From the NCBI RefSeq assembly GCF_030814115.1, contig NZ_JAUSUP010000012.1:1-54526 (forward strand): DNA of 54,526 nucleotides. The letters run 5' to 3'. Every line of letters starts with the position of its first letter. The stretch's first letter is position 1. Under the pieces are notes generated by a model. That model saw only the letters and a program-made list of their open reading frames with translations. It was not told the DNA's origin and did not search any database. Shown here piece after piece: positions 50,446-54,526 of the stretch. The position numbers were made by a program, and so were the translations under genes. The DNA comes from Alkalibacillus filiformis (GTDB taxonomy: Bacteria; Bacillota; Bacilli; Bacillales; Alkalibacillaceae).

Positions 50446-51096
50446 TCATTCTTGGTTAGCTTTTTCCCAATCGTTTAAAAACTTCTCAATGCCTTGATCT
50501 GTTAATGGGTGTTTCACTAACTGTTGGATGACACCGAATGGAATCGTTGCAATATGAGCACCGCGTAAAGCAGCTTCAGATACGTGCATTGGGTGGCGGA
50601 CACTCGCAGCGATAATCTCTGTATCAATACCATGAATATCAAAGATTTGTGCAATTTCTTCAATTAAGTTTAACCCGTTTTGTCCCATGTCATCTAATCG
50701 TCCTAAAAATGGTGAAACGTATGTCGCACCAGCACGTGCTGCAAGTAAAGCTTGATTTGCAGAGAATACTAGTGTCACGTTCGTTTTCACACCTTGGTCA
50801 GTTAACGATTTACACGCTTTCAAACCTTCAAGTGTCATCGGAAGCTTAATCGTAATGTTTGGAGCGATTTTCACTAATTCTTCTGCTTCCTTCAACATTC
50901 CTTCAGCATCTTCAGAAATAACTTCCGCACTTACTGAACCTTCTGTTACTTCTTGTGTAATTTCTTTTAGACGGTCGTGGAAAGAGACGCCTTCTTTAGC
51001 AACTAGTGATGGGTTTGTCGTAACACCTGATAAAACTCCTAATGCGTTAGCTTCTTTAATTTCATTGATATTTGCTGTATCGATAAAAAATTTCAT
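50446..51096 (-). CDS. tal: Transaldolase (fructose-6-phosphate aldolase-like family)
   Basis: The 216-residue protein belongs to the short transaldolase family (B. subtilis YwjH). It shows [20 protein letters not shown] at the start, [13 protein letters not shown] near 25, and the Schiff-base lysine in [13 protein letters not shown] near 83. [20 protein letters not shown] follows. I prefer the ATG at 51096, with AAGGGG about 11 bases upstream. The frame extends to 51135 without a better start. Between it and spo0F, B. subtilis carries fbaA, which is absent here. Confidence 0.96.
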   Translation of the reverse strand: MKFFIDTANINEIKEANALGVLSGVTTNPSLVAKEGVSFHDRLKEITQEVTEGSVSAEVISEDAEGMLKEAEELVKIAPNITIKLPMTLEGLKACKSLTDQGVKTNVTLVFSANQALLAARAGATYVSPFLGRLDDMGQNGLNLIEEIAQIFDIHGIDTEIIAASVRHPMHVSEAALRGAHIATIPFGVIQQLVKHPLTDQGIEKFLNDWEKANQE

Positions 51097-51148
51097 AACA
51101 CTTTTTACCCCTTTTTGAGTTAGTTTAATCGTCATGCATACACGAAAA

Positions 51149-51175
51149 GGCTAACCCATGTTAAATGGATCAGCC
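51149..51175 (-). terminator. Terminator of the small unknown gene before tal
   Basis: The minus-strand arms GGCTGATCCAT and ATGGGTTAGCC pair throughout, allowing G-U pairs, around a 5-base loop. TTTTCG follows. The stop codon of the gene at 51170 lies in the stem. Confidence 0.65.
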
Positions 51176-51361
51176 ATTGAATATAATTTTATACTTTTGG
51201 TCTGGACACAAGCCCCTTGTTTTATCAATAAGTGTGGCGCTTAAGCCATAACAAAGCTGAGCAGCACTATTAGAAACACCACTTGTTGTAGATGCTTGCA
51301 ATTCTGCTCCTTGTAGGACAGCTTGTACGACTTGATCTTTACCATTTGATAAAAAAGGCAC
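51170..51361 (-). CDS. Small protein of unknown function
   Basis: The best start is GTG at 51361 behind GGGAGGAAACAATT, giving 63 residues (VPFLSNGKDQVVQAVLQGAE at the start). An ATG at 51382 is in frame but lies on the ribosome-binding site. The sequence has a central STTSGVSNSAAQLCYGLSA segment and a basic, hydrophobic end (KYKIIFNG). No family is recognised. It stands where fbaA is found in B. subtilis, between spo0F and tal, and has its own terminator. The good ribosome-binding site and the terminator support it as a real gene. Confidence 0.55.
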   Translation of the reverse strand: MPFLSNGKDQVVQAVLQGAELQASTTSGVSNSAAQLCYGLSATLIDKTRGLCPDQKYKIIFNG

Positions 51362-51447
51362 AATTGTTTCCTCCCATGTCATGACATGATGCTTTTTATA
51401 ATAAAAATCTATAGTATTAGAATACCAATTGTGCCGTGATTTCGCAA

Positions 51448-51828
51448 CTAAACATTATAGTGTTGACGCTTTCTCACGTGCTGATCTATTAAGTCCATAA
51501 CATCCTTAATTGAAAATGGTTTTTCTAAAACATCTTGATACGTTGATTCACTACTTTCTTTAACTTGCATTTTCGATAGTCCCGTCATTAGAATTACAGG
51601 AGATTGGTGACCCTGTTGTCTAATTTCTTGAATGAAGTGATCTCCCCTCATGCCTGGAAGTAAGTAATCTACGAAAAATATGTCAATGTGTTCATTTTCA
51701 ACGACTTTAAATGCTTCAATTGCATTCGCAAATGTGAACACTTCAAAGCCGTCTTGTGTTAATAACTCTTTCATTAATAATGAGACACCTGATTCATCGT
51801 CAATGACGACTGCCTTCAATTTTCCCAT
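51448..51828 (-). CDS. spo0F: Response regulator Spo0F-like (sporulation phosphorelay)
   Basis: Spo0F carries phosphate from the sporulation kinases to Spo0B. The 126-residue single receiver domain has the acidic pair in AVVIDDESG and the phospho-Asp in IDIFFVDYLLPGMRGDHF near residue 54. The switch Thr is in PVILMTGLSK near 84, and the Lys in LEKPFSIKDV near 106. It is divergent. B. subtilis has LLDMKIPGMDG and IMTAYGE at the corresponding sites, so the kinase/Spo0B contact surface differs here. The call rests on gene order (pyrG-spo0F-tal) and single-domain build. The ribosome-binding site overlaps a hairpin arm. Confidence 0.8.
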   Translation of the reverse strand: MGKLKAVVIDDESGVSLLMKELLTQDGFEVFTFANAIEAFKVVENEHIDIFFVDYLLPGMRGDHFIQEIRQQGHQSPVILMTGLSKMQVKESSESTYQDVLEKPFSIKDVMDLIDQHVRKRQHYNV

Positions 51829-51840
51829 AACGTTTAATCA

Positions 51841-51881
51841 CCTTATTCCGTTGCTTTTAATTTAACTTTAACGGAATAAGG
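51841..51881 (-). promoter_or_regulatory. Hairpin that covers the spo0F ribosome-binding site
   Basis: Twelve perfect base pairs (ccttattccgtt / aacggaataagg) close a 17-base loop. On the minus strand the 3' arm ends in AAGG of the ribosome-binding site AAGGTGA, which lies 9 bases before the spo0F ATG. No T-run follows, so it is not a terminator of pyrG. Confidence 0.55.
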
Positions 51882-51944
51882 TAGGAAAATCAATCCAATT
51901 CAACTAATTTGTTTGTGAATTCTAAAATTTCTCACAGATTACAA

Positions 51945-53573
<1,629 letters not shown>

Positions 53574-53597
53574 TTAAAACCTTTATAAAAAACAAAA

Positions 53598-53626
53598 AAA
53601 GCTCCCGAATTCAATTCGGGAGCTTT
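53598..53626 (-). terminator. Attenuator terminator in the pyrG leader
   Basis: Fourteen perfect pairs (aaagctcccgaatt / aattcgggagcttt) close a one-base centre and are followed on the minus strand by TTTTTTTG. The 5' arm contains GCUCCC, which can pair with a poly-G 5' end of the transcript. This is the B. subtilis pyrG design. Confidence 0.9.
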
Positions 53627-53641
53627 ACGTTTATTTTTAGA

Positions 53642-53683
53642 GAGCCCACATAGAATAATACGCCTATGTCAATTTAAAGTCAA
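53642..53683 (-). promoter_or_regulatory. pyrG promoter with GGGCTC start for CTP-sensitive reiterative transcription
   Basis: On the minus strand TTGACT (53678-53683) and TATTAT (53655-53660) are 17 bases apart. The start lies 7 bases after the -10 at GGGCTC (53642-53647). In B. subtilis pyrG the transcript begins GGGCUC. When CTP is scarce the polymerase slips and adds extra Gs, which bind the C-rich arm of the downstream terminator. All parts of that system are visible here. Confidence 0.85.
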
Positions 53684-53692
53684 GTTCGTTTT

Positions 53693-54169
53693 TTACTTTT
53701 CGTCTTCGTCTTCGTCTTCGTCACCTTTGTCTAAATCCTTCTCAAGGGTGTCAACCTCGTCTTCAAATAACTCTTCTGACTCTTCGGGTTCAACCGCTAA
53801 ATCGTCTTCAAGAAGGACTTCATCTTCAACGACTGGTTCTTCTTTAGCTTTTTTCTTCTTCGCCTTTTTCTTCTTTGGTTTTTCTTCAGCAACAAATGCA
53901 TCTTCAACCGTTTGATCGAACGGATACCAGTGCTTTAGTCCCCAAAGGTTTGAACCGACAGATAGGAAACGGCCATCAATATTTAAATCTGTATAAAACT
54001 GAGAAATAAATTGTTGTTTTTCTTCCTCTTCATAATCTTTTGCCTCAGCCACTAGCTTGAAAATATCTTGGAAGTTTTTAGCTTGGTTTTCTTCTAGCAT
54101 GATCTCGTAAGCAATATCAATCATGGACAATTCTTTGACTTCTTCTTTACTATACTTTGTTAAGCTCAC
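53693..54169 (-). CDS. rpoE: RNA polymerase delta subunit
   Basis: Delta binds core RNA polymerase of Firmicutes, releases it from DNA and RNA and speeds recycling. The 158-residue protein has a folded N-terminal HARE-type domain (ELSMIDIAYEIMLEENQAKN, FYTDLNIDGRFLSVGSNLWG, LKHWYPFDQTVEDAF). A disordered tail follows, first Lys-rich and then very acidic. I place the start at GTG 54169, 8 bases after AAAGGAG. The frame opens at 54178. The order rpoE-pyrG is that of B. subtilis. Confidence 0.96.
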   Translation of the reverse strand: MSLTKYSKEEVKELSMIDIAYEIMLEENQAKNFQDIFKLVAEAKDYEEEEKQQFISQFYTDLNIDGRFLSVGSNLWGLKHWYPFDQTVEDAFVAEEKPKKKKAKKKKAKEEPVVEDEVLLEDDLAVEPEESEELFEDEVDTLEKDLDKGDEDEDEDEK

Positions 54170-54219
54170 AACCAGCACTCCTTTACCCAGTTAACAGGAA
54201 CTTTTTTAGCTATTTTCCT

Positions 54220-54249
54220 AGTTTACAGAATATCATACATTATCGTCAA
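54220..54249 (-). promoter_or_regulatory. Possible SigA promoter of rpoE
   Basis: On the minus strand TTGACG (54244-54249) and TAAACT (54220-54225) are 18 bases apart, about 50 bases before the rpoE start. Confidence 0.4.
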
Positions 54250-54320
54250 TTCAAGCAAAAATTATATCTATATTTTTTATTATATCATTTAAGCGTGGAT
54301 TTACTTTAATTTTTATTAGT

Positions 54321-54332
54321 GGGGGGGGGGGG
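54321..54332. repeat. Run of twelve G
   Basis: An uninterrupted G12 tract lies in the 350-base gap between rpoE and the plus-strand gene at 54520. It is the longest homopolymer I noticed in the window. It lies about 120 bases upstream of the promoter at 54453. Confidence 0.85.
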
Positions 54333-54380
54333 TGATTGGAACATGTGCAGGTAGGGATCGATTTATGGAGGGCTGGTATT

Positions 54381-54432
54381 TGGCGTTCGAGGGAGGCTTT
54401 TTGGCGCTCGTGAAGTTTTTCTGGCGCTCACC
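54381..54432. repeat. Array E: three units with core TGGCGCTCG
   Basis: TGGCGTTCG (54381), TGGCGCTCG (54402) and TGGCGCTCA (54422) are spaced 21 and 20 bases apart, each followed by a purine- then T-rich half. The core equals the reverse complement of the pair at 20743-20775. Confidence 0.75.
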
Positions 54433-54452
54433 TTTTAAGCCCCCTTAATCCT

Positions 54453-54482
54453 TTGGACACCAAAATTGGAAAAGCTTACAAT
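54453..54482 (+). promoter_or_regulatory. Probable SigA promoter of the gene at the right edge
   Basis: TTGGAC (54453-54458) and TACAAT (54477-54482) are 18 bases apart on the plus strand, upstream of the GAGGAGGG ribosome-binding site at about 54507. Confidence 0.5.
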
Positions 54483-54519
54483 GTATTTAATCTAATTTTG
54501 GGCAATGAGGAGGGATAAA

Positions 54520-54526
54520 ATGGGTA
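54520..54526 (+). CDS. Start of a gene cut by the window edge
   Basis: ATGGGTA follows GAGGAGGGATAAA, a strong ribosome-binding site with good spacing, and a promoter lies upstream. Only two codons are visible, so the product cannot be named. Confidence 0.55.

Overview
This window reads as chromosome of a low-G+C, endospore-forming, flagellated member of the Bacillaceae. The evidence is the B. subtilis-like backbone on the minus strand: rpoE-pyrG-spo0F-tal-murA2-glpX-rho-rpmE-tdk-prfA-prmC-spoIIR-ywlC-mntP-ywlE-rpiB-ywlG-glyA-upp-atp operon-ywmB-murA-spoIID-spoIIQ-spoIIID-mbl-flhO-flhP-fabZ. Several proteins are strongly acidic, which hints at a salt-adapted organism. The ATP synthase c and a subunits carry neutrophile-type motifs rather than those of obligate alkaliphiles. 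The genus cannot be named from the sequence.

Layout. 1-91: 5' end of a group IIC intron, sitting directly behind a terminator. 98-6.6 kb: wall teichoic acid genes (two CDP-glycerol glycerophosphotransferases, tagD) and two LytR-CpsA-Psr ligases. 7-12.4 kb: an SwrC/YerP-type RND efflux pump with adaptor and TetR regulator, then a short ComK. 12.6-17 kb: a SigD-driven yjfB homologue, an acidic lipoprotein, fabZ, an EpuA-like protein, flhP, flhO and mbl. 17.3-20 kb: an inserted block (AidB-like dehydrogenase, frameshifted MerR regulator, unknown exported protein) that separates mbl from spoIIID. 20-25 kb: sporulation and wall genes. 25.3-32.5 kb: the complete ATP synthase operon. 32.7-34.8 kb: a secreted subtilase. 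35-41.8 kb: upp to spoIIR. 41.9-54.2 kb: an acetyltransferase, then prmC to rpoE. The right edge cuts a gene that begins on the plus strand at 54520.

The most interesting material is intergenic. (1) Four arrays of about 20-21-bp degenerate tandem repeats (13291, 20563, 34901, 37828) each lie just beyond the terminator of one gene and before the start of the next. Each has its own homogenised core word. Smaller relatives lie at 20743 and 54381. (2) A mosaic repeat of about 270 bp occurs twice (42458, 44986). (3) Several terminators have large, internally folded loops. (4) Hairpins appear to cover the ribosome-binding sites of mntP and spo0F. (5) Recognisable control sites include SigF promoters of spoIIQ and spoIIR, a SigD promoter, a MerR-type promoter with a 19-bp spacer, and a pyrG leader that fits CTP-sensing reiterative-transcription attenuation.

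All homology calls come from reading motifs and gene order by eye. No database search was run.
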